DNA of 64,000 bases from the NCBI RefSeq assembly GCF_031877795.1, contig NC_133932.1, positions 93,416,994-93,480,993 of the forward strand. The letters are read 5' to 3'. The notes under the pieces are model-generated. The model saw nothing but the letters and a program-made list of their open reading frames with translations, did not search any database and was not told the origin of the DNA. The translations under genes and the position numbers were made by a program. This stretch comes from Strix aluco. Taxonomy: Eukaryota > Chordata > Aves > Strigiformes > Strigidae. This document shows, in pieces, positions 13,094 through 25,400 of this stretch; the first letter of the stretch is position 1; each line of letters starts with the position of its first letter.

Positions 13094-13178
13094 TGAGCCT
13101 GATTCCTTTCACTCGTGTCAGACCTACCCCCGTGTAACTCCATTGCCTCCAGCGGCATTCAGCTGATTTTAAATTAAC
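13094..13178. repeat. Possible relic of an archosaur-type palindromic repeat
   Basis: The text GAGCCTGATTCC, CACTCGTGTCAGACC, GTGTAACTCCATTG and the following CCTCCAGCGGCATTCA resembles, from memory, a widespread old reptile or archosaur short repeat. That repeat has GCCTGATTC, ACACCAGTGTAAAT and GTAACTCCATTGAAGTCAATGG blocks. The copy is diverged and its edges are unclear. A library search would be needed to confirm the family. Confidence 0.4.
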
Positions 13179-13917
13179 AGTAATGGAATAAATACAGCTG
13201 AGATACTTTAAGTGTCCATATCAGATTAAGTGTTTACCAAATCAATGGGCTGCACATTTTCATTGTTAGCATCCAAAACAGTGAGGTCTCTGTGGAACTC
13301 TTCAGCCTCCAAAGGCCTAGATAAAGCACATAAGCACTAAAGATAAAGCCTACAGTGCAGGTATTAATTTTTCGAAATTAGGCAAGGAGAATTTGCCAAT
13401 TGCAGGGAATACTGTAAGATCCTACTTACTGGCAAAGCATTTCCATTTTAACAAATATGGGTACTGCTAATACAACATATTTCCTGTAACTTCTTTCCAT
13501 GGGGAATAGCTTAGAAGCACAGGGGAACGAGAAAATTCCTAGTGTTAATTCACAACTTTCACCATATAGAGACATTAACTTGAGCATAAATAGTGAGCCA
13601 GATAGGAGGATTCTTGTTAGGTTTGCATCAAATTACTTCTAACAACATTTGCTATTTACATAACACTAGTAAAATATTTTAGATGTTCTGTCCAACTAAA
13701 TTTGTCACTGTGATGTCAGTGAAATCATATTTTTTTCTATTCACAGAAATTTGCTGAAGGTTTTCTAATAATTCTTAGATATAGAAGTAAAGAGCTATAA
13801 AACTATTAATTATTAAGAAGCACCAAGAGGCAACCTAAGAAATTATAATTTAACTAATTTCTTTAATAAAAATATTCAAAACCACCTTCTGGTTTTTAAT
13901 GAAAGACAACTCCTTGA

Positions 13918-14300
13918 AACAGTGATAATCAATGTGGACTTGGGCAAGAGAGGTCACACTTAACTAACATAAAATTTTTTTAAGATGTTACTGCCATGTT
14001 AGATAAGAGAAATTCAATGCATGTACTATACTTAGATTTTAAAAAGACAGCTGACAAGGTTCTATACCAGAGATAAATTGCTTAGGTAAAGTCATGGAAC
14101 AACAAAAATAATAGGGTAAAGGACAAAACACTGGTGTAATAGCACAACACAAAAAAGATACCTGAATATGAATGTTTCATCTTATTAAAGAAGATTAAAT
14201 ATATAAAGAAGATTAAAGTTGATTAAATATATAAACTAAGAGTAAATTTGAAGACTAGTCATCTAGGTCTCCCAGACTGAGTGGTGCACATGACTAGAAA
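13918..14300 (+). pseudogene. Ancient CR1-clade LINE relic (reverse-transcriptase part)
   Basis: A strongly decayed fragment of LINE ORF2 on the + strand. DNA from about 13928 reads like the RT segment that encodes the QHGF...RS motif, then a spacer. At 14017-14067, one frame without stops reads HVLYLDFKKTADKVLY, clearly related to the CR1-clade motif with the pattern V-YLDF-KAFD-V. Beyond 14070 the match fades, and a small AT-rich tandem duplication interrupts it. It is not continuous with the neighbouring CR1 at 10.8 kb, which is on the other strand. The family (CR1 versus an L3-like subgroup) is inferred from motif style only. Confidence 0.65.
14187..14235. repeat. Short AT-rich tandem repeat
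   Basis: AAAGAAGATTAA occurs at 14187-14198 and again at 14205-14216. GATTAAATATATAAA-like text occurs in the first unit and again at 14221-14235. This gives about 2.5 copies of an 18-base unit inside the old LINE relic, consistent with local slippage duplication. Confidence 0.75.
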
Positions 14301-15840
14301 AGGGAAACCACACATTGAATGAATCCATTTTTGTGCTTACTCTACTCCTTAGAGGGCAGGAGGTGTACAGACCTGTCAAGGGTGATCACGCAGATGGAAT
14401 TTAGATCTGTTGTGCCTGCCATTATTGGACCAAGGTAGCATTTATGATGATAGATAAACAGTTATTTAAACAAAGACAAACAAGTCTTCTAAACTGTCAG
14501 GGATTTTAATGTCAAGCAAGCAATGACTAACAGAGGGTGCTTCCAGCTCCCCCTGTGTACCACAAAGCAATGATAGGCATCAATGTTCTTCCCAGGAGCA
14601 AGGAATGAGGAAGAAGTAGTGGGTCTGAGGCAAGAGAAAGCTGAGCCACTGAAGTCACAAGGCAAGCAATGGGTCTACAAGTAAATGGAAATGTGAACTC
14701 TGCATGCTTACTGGTGCGTAGAGCAGGGGGAGACATTGTCCATAGTGTGGATGAAAGATTGTACTACTCTCTTCCTCCAAATTCTACTCTGCAAAGCTCT
14801 TCTACTTGGTGTTTGTGTGGGTTTCATTTCTATACTATGTGTGGCAGGTATTTTTCTGTACGACATAAATAAACACTCGAAGCCAATCATAAATACAAAA
14901 TGTAATGTATATTAGGAGTAAATGTGAATTAATATGGTATTGCACTAGCGCTCCACCCATAAGAGGAATTGCATTAAAGTAATTCTGGTAGCACAGTGTA
15001 GCCAAACTGTTGTATACGGGACAATGATGGGGAAAGAGCAAAGAGCATCTGTGAATTCAAGAAATGGATATGTCTGTTTGTGGACGAAATATATTGAGGG
15101 AAAAAGACCACAGGGCAGATGTGTTGGTTTGGATAAGACTGCATGGTCTTATGTCTTTATTAACTAGTTCTAGGTGGCTGAAGTTCTTAAACTATGTAAA
15201 TAAAAGCATTCTAGGAGTACTGCAAACAAATAAACAGGATAATTATTATAAAAAAGGTACTCTCAAAGCTTAATCCATTTTTTATTAAATGCAGAAGTTA
15301 TACTGATGCAACATTAAGACTGAGATTTTAACTGAAAGGTTTAAACCAAAGGTTTCTTCAGAAACCCTCACACTATCCCCATGAGTATATGCATAACAAT
15401 AGGCTCTTTCATTATGTACAGGATTTTTGCACAGTCGCTGAATAATAATTATTGTCTACTGTAGCTTCACCCCAGCCTACCTGGAGTTTCACAACATTAC
15501 AGCAGAAAGTTGATTTCTGAATAGGCATCTCCTCAAACAGGCAGTGATCTACCAGATGCTAAGAGGATACACAGAAACATGAGGGAGGGCTTAAGCCAAT
15601 ATATAGGAGAGAAACCAGATGTGTGAGAAACATTATACAGGCACTGTCAAAAACAAGGAAAGAAATAGGCTGAAGAAGCAGATGGGTGGACAAGGTGACA
15701 ATAATATCAGACAACAAAATAAACAACAAAATGCCTAAAGAGAGTGGAAAAAAAAAAAAAACTCACAATACTTGAAGAGATAAAAATAAGTAAATATGAA
15801 AATATTTTAAAATAATGAGGCACTCATGGGCTTTTCTAAG
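14301..15840. other. Unique intergenic DNA
   Basis: No gene was recognised. It contains an A14 run at 15748-15761. The region 15560-15730 is purine-rich and could be unrecognised old LINE sequence, but I see no motif to support that. Confidence 0.45.
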
Positions 15841-15844
15841 ATGT

Positions 15845-16600
15845 GTGTATGCAAATTCAAGAAGCATAGCAAAGGTAACATCAATAGTAATAATAGTTAT
15901 AGTTCTGAATTTATCAGGGTCTTGAACAGGTTAATGACTTTGATGTATCACTATTTCTAGAGTTATATATGGCTACAAAATGAAATGTACAAATACCTAG
16001 ATCTTTTTAGGAACTGGTTGGAAATTTAATCTTAAATTATATAGACGTTTTTAAAAGAGTTATACAAATACATTGGTTCAATATTGATTGATCTATAGCA
16101 TGTTTAAAAAGACATAAAAACATCCGTGCACAAAGCGTACTGAGTTTTAATATTTAGTTCACATCATACAAAAGAAAAAGGATACCAGCCTAGAACAGCT
16201 TCATTGATACAATGGGTTTGATCTGTGTCTGATAAATGTTGATACTCAGGCAAGGCAAGTGTTTCAAGAGCTTTTTCTATGGTTCTTTACATCTCATTTG
16301 CATGAATTAAAATAATTGACCAAGTACAGAGTATGTTAGAATCCAATCTACTATATCTTTGGAAGGCATAATATCTTTGGATAGCATTAGAGAAGTGAGC
16401 TGGCTACAGGATAATTCCCTTATTTACAGCAGGTCAGGGACCAGGGACAATTGCAAAATGAACACAAAGTAGGCAACAACATGGATCAAAAAAAGGAGCA
16501 AGACTAAAAAAAGAGTTGGTTGCTTTGCTTTCTTGCACAGTTCCCATAATAATTTTTAACAGAATGACTTCTGAGTTATGCTGTTGTATAAGAAAGGAGA
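15845..16600 (+). other. Possible degraded endonuclease segment of an ancient LINE
   Basis: At 15845-15880 one frame reads VYANSRSIAKV, which resembles the endonuclease start motif of CR1-clade ORF2 (pattern Y-TNARS). The next recognisable LINE segment begins near 16.6 kb on the same strand, in a plausible order and at a distance somewhat shorter than in the intact 54 kb copy. The DNA between is not recognisable. This is an inference from one short motif. Confidence 0.25.
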
Positions 16601-17065
16601 AACCAGGATTAAGTTAGGATAAATTGACTAATAAGAACAAGACATCAGCAAATGAAACAGTAAGGCCTCAAAAAGATAGTGAAAGTAATTTATTGACAGC
16701 CTAGGTAGGCATTGCTAAAAAATTTAATGAATTCTGAGCCCCAGTGTTCACAAAGGAGGATTGGGAACAGATGCCAGAAACAGACATAAATTTAACAGCA
16801 GAGGTGGAAGGCATACTGAAGAAACTTAAGATCATGCCAGAAGAGGTGACCTAGAAATTAGAACATTTAAAGACTGACAAAACTAAAGGACCAGAAGGTA
16901 CACATTTGATGAAGCGTCCCAGAAGAGATAGGGAAACCTTTAGCAAGTTTATTTATAATCTCTTTGGAACTGAAAAGGACAAAGTAGCACATATTTAAGA
17001 AGTGATCTAGCTAAAATCTAGAAAGCTTGACTTGTAAGATGAAAGGTGAACCAAATACTTTAAAA
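16600..17065 (+). pseudogene. Ancient CR1-clade LINE relic (ORF2 linker to RT start)
   Basis: A decayed but readable ORF2 segment. VFTKEDW is encoded exactly at 16744-16764, and KTDKTKGPEGTHLMK at 16870-16914 lies in the same frame. Both match the CR1-clade region just upstream of the reverse transcriptase, where the usual pattern is FFASVFTKE then LKTDKAPGPDGIHP. In this frame stops are seen at 16702-16704 (TAG), 16735-16737 (TGA in the NEF-APVF stretch) and one TAG between the two motifs. The copy is non-functional and much older than the 10.8, 39.6 and 54 kb elements. It may be one insertion with the weak endonuclease match near 15.85 kb. Confidence 0.75.
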
Positions 17066-17479
17066 GGTAAAGATATTAATTAATTATATGGATTTTCTAA
17101 AGCTGTACAAGACCACTTGTGTGAATTTCATAATCACTCAGAAGTGCGTTTCTATCTTAAAACTGTATGAATGGTTATTTATCTGTTAACACTTTTAAGT
17201 TCTATGTTTCTTAAGTTTTGCCCTCTTTTTCTGTTAATGGGCTCTATAAAATGACAGGTGATCACTATTAGCAGATGTAAACACTGGAGACTTTACTATA
17301 TAGTTCTAACAATAAGAAGACATTGAAAGCCTTGGACCATGTGCTCTGAGAGAAAAAAATCTCTACAATGTCAGAATTAACAATGAAATTGAACCAAAAA
17401 AGGAAGGATCCTAAATTGTAAGTTTTGTTCCTCCCTCTCTGAAGTGTTATTGCATGTTTGTGATTTTGTGACTCTAGCA
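17066..17479. other. Unique intergenic DNA between two LINE remnants
   Basis: No feature recognised. It separates the ancient relic from the younger CR1 3' end. It could include further unrecognisable LINE sequence. Confidence 0.4.
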
Positions 17480-17971
17480 GGACTGAGACCCCACAATTCA
17501 AGAAAGGTGCAAACAGACTGGAGAGGGTCCAAAGGAGGGCCACAAAGATGATCAAAGGACTGGAGAACCTGCCCTGTGAGAAAATGAGTTAGTTCTTTTC
17601 TCCCTGATGAAGAGAAGGCTCAGGGTGATCTCATCACAGTATTCCAGTATTTAAAGAGCATCTACAAAGAGGATGGAGGCACTCTCTTCACAAGGAGTCA
17701 CATGGAGAAGACAAGGGGAAAGAGGTACAAGTTGCACCAGGATAGGTTTCATCTTGATATAAGAAAGAAATTTTTTACAGTGAGAACAATTAATCACTGA
17801 AACAACCTCCCAAGGGACATCAAAGAGTCACCATCCCTGGAGGTTTTCAAAATGCAATTGTCAGAGTTCTAGATAATTTCATCTAGGCTCCCTTTCCTGT
17901 GAAAGGTTGGACCAGACGACATTTTGACGTCCCTGGCAACCTGGGCTGTTTTGTGATTCTATTCTATGATG
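17480..17971 (+). mobile_element. CR1 LINE 3' fragment, plus strand
   Basis: About 490 bases of the 3' end of a CR1 element. It starts in the ORF2 region that reads [21 protein letters not shown] at the DNA level (ACTGGAGAGGGTCCAAAGGAGGGCCAC). It passes through the C-terminal segment encoding an RFHLDIRKKFFTVR-like motif near 17745-17790 and the [13 protein letters not shown] motif near 17825-17850, and ends in a diverged CR1 tail (TTTTGTGATTCTATTCTATGAT). Several stops and indels break the frame. The reverse-transcriptase core is missing because of 5' truncation. Confidence 0.93.
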
Positions 17972-20900
17972 AATTGGTTTATTTGCCATATCCTTCAGTG
18001 AGCTATGGAAATGTATAATCATTTGGCAATAGTGAAAAATACTCCAATAATACATATAGCCATATATTCTCAGTTTTGTGTGCTGGAGATGCTTTTGGTA
18101 TTCCAGGGAGTTATCTGTGTCTCTGCTTCTGGCCATATGATTTTTTTAGGGCTGAATCTGACATTGCCAGGCATTTTCTCTGTAGTCCATAATCTCCTAG
18201 CCCTGCACTGTGCACTTGCAGGATGCTTGAAATGGCTGCAATTTCTAGTCCACAACTTCTGTTGCTTGACAGCTTTTATTTAAAAACATAAATCTGGCCC
18301 TGTGTATGGCTTGTTAAACCTCGGAAGATACCAGATCACTGAAATTTTCACTCATCCCTGATTTTATAAAAGGAATTTCCTATGATATAAGCCTCTAATC
18401 CAGAAGTCTTATGAACTTAATTAAATTCAACAAAAAGAAACTATGACAACTACAGAATTGAAATATTTTGCTTAGTTTGCAAAACAGGGTTTAAAGAAAT
18501 TCAAATGGATTAAACCAGACCAAAGCTATAGAAAAAGTCTTTCTTGAGCTCCTAGCAAAGTTTTTTCAGAGAGAACCCAAGAGAAGTTTGCTGCAGGCCT
18601 GGTGATGTATGGTACTGGCAGTATGTTACATTAATGTCCTAAGAATTGACATGTATATTATAAAGGGTAGTTATAAGTTCTAATAGTTGTGAATGAGGGA
18701 AGTATCAGACAAGTATAAGGCCAAAGTATCACTATTAAGACAGATTTTATTCACCTTATATAAAAGTAACCTGAAACACAGAATGTGCAGTAACAGGCTG
18801 AAATTTGATGACTGAACAAAACTGGAAAATAAGTCAAAATGAATGAGGTGGACACTAAAATAAAGAGCAGTTGGAAAGGCTAAGACCAAGGACAGATATA
18901 TGGCTATGAAATAATACAGAAAAATGTAAGCGAAAGACACTGAAGATGAAAAGAAAGATTTTCATTTTCAAACAGCAATACAGAAAATCTAGGGGTAGTG
19001 GAATATATCACGCAAACCTTTGACCCATTGCTTATAAGCAGTAAATTGTAAGAAAGTGAAACTGGGGCCACATAAGAAGACTTGGGAAATGTAATTGAGT
19101 CGGAGTTATTTGACTGATATAGAAATGAGACCAGGAAAATAGTGTTTTATCGGGTGTAAAACCCACAAATAATGGGTTGCAATTATCAAATAAGGAAATT
19201 CTGATAAGGACTGAATTCTATCTTGGAAGAGATTTAATTGAAATGAACAGGCTGCTGCATATATCTCCATAAAAAATAAAGCTGGCATAACCCAGGTAGC
19301 TTTCACTTGCTTTTAGCTAGCATTCTAATTACTTTAACCAGTACCTCAGATAGTTTATCATATCATACTCTGCAATTCAGTGAATGTAAGTTCACTGAAG
19401 TTCACCTTTTGGAAAAGAAAATGCTTGTCCCAATGACCAGAAGAAATGGGTAGTCTTCTGATAAATGGCTGCATCCAACCCTATGCCTGATCCCCCCAAG
19501 CTCTTATCATTTTACTTTTGCTGTAGGTCTGCCCCCAAGAAACAAGTTGTCCTTTATTCAGACATATGCTTAGTTTTGGGACTGCTCCACTCAGGACTAG
19601 ATTATCCAATATCTGAGTATTCTGCCTTCAATCTGAGCCTTCAGTGTCTCCCTGAAAGTAGGGAAAGATCTTTTTCTCAGTGTCTGGTTCTTCTTCTAAA
19701 AGTTTCTGTCCTCCTTTCTCCTGTAATGGTCCTGGGGCCACAGAGCCCCAGAATGGCTCATTTTTCCATTCCCTAGTCATCTATGCAGCTTCCTCTGAAG
19801 TCCTTTTCTACAAAATACATCTAGCTTATTACCCCAACAGTGAATGTGAGGTTTACGCTTCCATTTTACCTCACTGACATTGTCTTGTGAACTGGTGGGA
19901 GTTTCTGGTGTACGTAGCCCAGTATACCCCCAGTTTGAACCCCTACACACAATGAGCTGAAGACCTGGATGAGAATGTGACTAATTGTTCCTGGTTCTTC
20001 TGCCCATCTTTAGATATCTCATGTTGTCATGTACTTATGGAAAAATCACAGAATACAAACAAGATAAAAATCCTCGATTGACTCCAAACCATCCTCAGTT
20101 ACCTGCATGTCTCTCACATTAGCATGTGGTTTACCAGCAGATAGTTCAATGAATTTCAATGTAACCTAACAGACAAAGCAAAGTCATTAGACACACTGAA
20201 CATTTTGCAATATTTTTAGTGTTTTAACTATAATTAATAAGTGTGGTTAACAGGTCTTTTGTGAAATGGTACAGTGGACAACATATAGAAAAGGCAGTGG
20301 ATTTTTTTTTTTTTTTGAGAGATGCGCTTTTTATAGTAATTGGGATATAAACACCTAAAATCAGGGTTTTATACTAAAAGGGCAAGCTAACCTTACTAAT
20401 GGTGATTACTCATTGTATAATAGAAAAGGAAATAAAAGCTTTTTTATAAAATGTATCAAATCCTAAGAGTGCTGTTAAACTCATTAAAGAAAAAATGAAG
20501 TTAGAGAAACTGGTCTTATTTTTTTTCACTCCCAGTAGAGTTCATTTCTACTTCAACAACTAAGCCAAGGTCACATTTAACTCACTTCAATTTCACCCAG
20601 TGCACAAGCTAATGTCAATAGTACAGCTGCCATGCAGAGCTAAAGACTGATGGTTAGACAAAGCCATTTACACAAGGCTGGGTCTTTCATCTTCTCTCAG
20701 CTAGTGACATAAGAAAGCACTGAGGTTATTCTCAAGTAGAGACTAAAACTGGCATATTAGAAAAAATGTTATTCTCCTTAGCTGTCACACAAAGGATCTG
20801 AAGAAATGTAGAAATGTTTTTTTCCTTGGTCATCTAGGGAGATCACAAAGTGACTCTAATAGCCTTCACTCTGAAATTTTCACATGGTTTAAGTGATTGC

Positions 20901-21839
20901 CAAGTCTGATATTTTCCATTTACACTTCATTGCCATCAGAAAAAGAAAAAAATCAATATACCTACCTACTCAAGTGTGTCACAGGATGAGCTTATAAAAG
21001 AAGACATCAGTCTTTTTAGGGCATGAAAAATATACTTATTCAAATATATCTTATTTAAAATGACATAAATTGCAGTGGTTAGTCAAGATTCGATTTCCTC
21101 TAAAATATAAGACTTAAAATATTCCCTGACTTGCCAAGGAATGAGAATCCTTCAAACTGTTGATATGTACAAATGTACTCGTTTTCTCTTGTAAGTTATA
21201 CCCACCACAGTGTACCAATATTAGTGACTATCTTTAGGAATTTTAAAGGGGAGGTGAGATCTAACATATTATCACATTTCTCTGAGATGGTACAAATAAC
21301 TGGAACCTTGCCAAAACATGGGAGCAAGAGCTTTTTTTTAAATTTCAATTTTACTATGTATATGAATTTGAGTTGCCTTAGCTTGTTGACCCTAATATGA
21401 TTCCACGTGATGTCATGCAGCTCTAACAACTCAGACACCCTAAGAAGAGCTATCTTCCCTTCGCATGCTCTAACTCTTACTTAATTTATCTGTCCCATAA
21501 AAGATTTCAAGCAATTTCCATGCAACAATATGCAATGTCTTTGTTTTAGATTAATAAAATACCATAGGTACAATGGAATCATCTTGTCAAAGATTTGACT
21601 GCTTGACCATTATCAAGAACATTTGACAAGTGAGAGCCAAATTTGTCCCTGACTGTTCTGCTCTCAATGGTAGCTGAAAGGTCATCATTCACCTTATGAT
21701 GTTGTTTCAACCCCATTATCTTTTCTACCTGGTTTTAGCACCTCTCTCTGGCAGAGGGAGTGAGTAAGATGTTGAAGAACTGAGATGATATTTCAGGCTA
21801 TCTGCCAGCAAGTGCTAAATAATAATGGAATTTGTTTGC
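17972..21839. other. Unique AT-rich intergenic DNA
   Basis: No gene or identified repeat was found apart from a T15 run at 20302-20316. Open frames of up to about 100 codons have no recognisable features. Confidence 0.5.
20302..20316. repeat. Poly(T) run, 15 bases
   Basis: Uninterrupted T15 with no retroposon body recognised on either side. Confidence 0.9.
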
Positions 21840-22480
21840 TTACAAATTGAGCAATTGAATTTAGACATTGAGCAGGTCACCTCTGATTTTTTCCCACCCC
21901 CAGCTGGCCAATCATCTAAAAAGGCAGAATTACTAGGGTCAATCCTGAAACTCTTTCCCCCATGTGGTAGCACAACATACCAACCATACAGCTACTAGGC
22001 CATCCCCCACAGTTACAAGTATTTCAAGGTCAATTTATCAATTTAACAGCTTCATCTTCTTAATCACTAAACTTCTGTCTCTTTGAGCTTGTGCTGAAAG
22101 ACTGTGGCTGCTAATTAAAATGGAGCTTTACTAGCAAGTACACAAATTAGATCCTGTCAGTAAGTTTATTCTAACTATTGGTCATTTCTAAATGCCTTTT
22201 TAATCCCCTAATTTTTACATTAAAATTCAAAAGCCTAACAATCTTAATCACCCCTACATCAAATTCATCATTAAGAACAGGAAGCCAGATGGTATAATTT
22301 TGATTTACCGGACTTCAGCGTGAATTAATGTACTGAGTGCCGATAATGAATACATCAAACCTGATATTGCAGAAACCTATGAATCTGGCATGTTAAATTA
22401 ATAACACACTTTGCACAATGAAAGCATGTAAGCTCATATAAAACCGAGGAGTAATGGTCCCTTTTATTTTAAATGGTCTT
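21840..22480. promoter_or_regulatory. Candidate conserved non-coding regulatory block
   Basis: A non-coding block dense in homeodomain-type core motifs: CTAATTAAAA at 22111-22120, TTTTTAATCCCCTAATTTTT near 22197, GTGAATTAATG near 22320, GATAATGAAT near 22342 and TTAAATTAATAAC near 22394. It contains no recognised repeat, and its base texture differs from the flanking sequence. Dense TAAT/ATTA cores occur in many vertebrate developmental enhancers, but they are also frequent by chance in AT-rich DNA. Function is inferred only. Confidence 0.25.
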
Positions 22481-25400
22481 TATTAGCCTGCAGTTTTGAC
22501 TCTTAAAAAAAAAAAAAGATTAACATTGTGCTTAAGAAAGTTCTGCCTGTTTCATATCTGTTCTTTTTCATGTAAGCATGAAGTGAAATGAAAATAAAAA
22601 TCCACCTGATTACAGACTTCATAGTTGTGAAAGATGTATTGGTGAAGAAAGGGCCCCAGTGAACTGACTGAATCCAATTTATGTTGAAATTATGGTTACA
22701 TGTTTGACTGGCATGCTGAAATTCACTTATCCCTAAATGTTGTATTACAATGTTGTTTACTACATGGGGTAGTTATTCATTGCATGGACTACATAATGAA
22801 TTATGCAGATTATGCCAATTTTTTTCTTTTATCCTTTTCTTTCTAATATGTATTGTTTCTTGTTGCAATATACTTTTGCACTGTATGGTGAATATGAAGA
22901 TGAATAATATTTTGTTGGAATGGAGAGTCAGGAATTGATTTTACTGAAAAACAGAGCAATCATACATTCGGAAATAGTTGTTATAAATAAGTAGCATGTA
23001 GGTAAGGTCCATGCCTGCCACATTTTCTGGTAATCTAGCTATTATATAGCCTGGCGATGGCATAGAGATTAGCATTTTTGAAAGAAAATTGATGGATAGC
23101 AATTTTAAATAGTCCAGAACATTTGAACCAGTAAGTAGCTTGTGTTTTAGCAGTGGGAGGTTACACAGGGCTGAAATTATTTAAATACATCACTTCTGAA
23201 CGTGTAATTTTATATTTACTTAGTGTAAATTAAAAATATGGCAGTCGTTACATGTTCTGGTGGACCTATGAATACAAGTATCCAACTTAATTCCTGTTCA
23301 CATCAAAGACAAAATTGCCTTCGACTGTAATGACAGCAGGATGGGGCTCAAATATTTAACTAAAGGATCTGCAGCTTCCTTTTCAGATATGTAGCAGCAA
23401 CACAAATAGAAGTAGATTCTCCAGTATGAATTCTAGCTCTGAAGTATGCCCAAGTTACATAGCTTCTAAATGAAATACAGTTTACAATGGTTTTATACTG
23501 AATGACCTAAAATATTCAAATGTAGGCCTATAGACCATAATCCTGAAAGGCAGGATAAGAGTTGTCTCTATTTTGGAAACCACAGACTGTTTGCTATAAA
23601 AGCATTTAGAGAGTTAGAAGATGTCTAGTCCAGGCCTGAACAGGATAAAGCTGACTGAACAGCTTAACATGAGCATAAACATTTCCTTGACTTTATTCTG
23701 TCTCTCAATCTCTGCACAGTAAGTGAATGTTTCAACAGTCTTAGTGTAGCTGTAGGAAATATATTCAATATAGTGAGGGTAGGATAATACCAGGGTAAAC
23801 GTTGCAAACCTGAATTAGGTGCTACTTTCCAGCTAGCTTTCCTTATTGCACAAGTGTGTTCTTGCACTTACCAGTATGGCATGTAATTTGTATTGCTTAG
23901 ACATAAACTGCTAAGAATGATTACTAAACAAAACAAGGGATGCACTACAGATTTGTCTAGAGAGGATATAAAAAACCTCTTATGCCTCTTCTTTATATAT
24001 TTTAGTGGTTTTAGCCTTTAAAGAAGTAGTACTTTACTAATATTTGGGGAGGGAGGAGGAAGATAGTTGTTCCTAAAAAAGAAATTTATGCTGCAAACCA
24101 TTCTAGCAGCTTGAACAGAATAAAAGTCAGTTGTTCCTGGATAGAAATGTTTCTCACTCTTAAATCTCTAGCTGAAGCTCATTTGACAAACCTATTATAA
24201 AATGAATAAATGTAGCTCTGTGTGATTTGTCCATTGTCAACATGTTAACACACTTTATTTGAAGGTAGATTGATGAAGGGTGGCTGAAGGAGTTTACCCT
24301 CCTGAGTTAAAGAATAGAAAACCCTTTTTTCTTAGCATTTTTCTTTTTTTCTTATAAGTTCACAAGAGTAGATATACAATTATCCTCGACTTGCTGATGC
24401 AAAGGAACAGAGCATTTAGTTTCTTGTCACTGTCTCTGAAATTCCTAAAGGTACAATTAGCATTTCATTTGACATAATGTTGAAAGGTTCATAGATTGAT
24501 CTTCCCTAAAATGCAGCAAGAATTTTTTGAAATGCAAATTTTGACATTTATTAACTTTTATTCCAGATCTGTTTATAGACTGTAAAACTGTGCATACATT
24601 TAACTCAAAGAAGCTAAAAGGACAATGTTTAGGTGGATACTCTGTGTTATAATAAAAGTCTATTTTATTGTTTCAACAATGAAATTTTTATTATCAGAGA
24701 TTTATGATATCAGCACAGCAGTTTTTACTGCATGATTCACAGTGTTTTTATAGATGTATATTCAACAAAACAAGGAGAGAAATTGTACTGCAGTGCTCTC
24801 TCTCAGGAGTGCATTTCCCCATTGAAATAATGTCAGCAGTTTTCCACCTTCAAAGCCCTATGTTTTCAAATCAATTAACAATTCTAATTGTGCTGGAACA
24901 GTTGTTCACTTAGCTTGGCAAATGGGACAGGAAACATTATTTCCTTTCTTTGCCTAAAACGAAGACTTTAATCTTCTGAACCATATTTAACATATAAAAA
25001 ACACAGAACTGAAAAGTTAGGCAGTTTGGAAACTCACTCAATTGTAAACGTTGTTTTTTTCAGTGTTCAGGCCTTGGTAGAAGAATGGAGCAAGAGCACT
25101 ACAGTTTCCCCTCTGGGTGCCAGCAAACCATCTTAGGATTCATTCTGAATATTTCAAGTGAGATTTGTATCTATCTAGACAGCTGTAAGAGTTATTGCTT
25201 TTGCAAGATGGTAAAACAAACACTGATTCTGACCGAACTAGTGATACCAGAATGCAGATCTGTATCGTGTTACACAGGGCTGACATAAAGTAGGTAATAC
25301 AACATGCCAGAGCCAAGACTTAAAGGCCAAATTTACATTCCATTTTATTTATATACATATATATTGTGTGCTTGGATAGGGGCATAGTGAAAGATATAAT

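Noticed and set aside
15120..15200. TGTTGGTTTGG start resembling some bird endogenous-retrovirus LTR ends, with a 7-base inverted repeat ATAAGAC/GTCTTAT
   Set aside because: No second LTR, primer-binding site, polypurine tract or gag/pol sequence was found. The match is too short.
23600..23670. GTCTAGTCCAGGCCTGAACAGG resembling a CR1 3' end
   Set aside because: Only a few words match and the order is poor. It is not strong enough to call an element.
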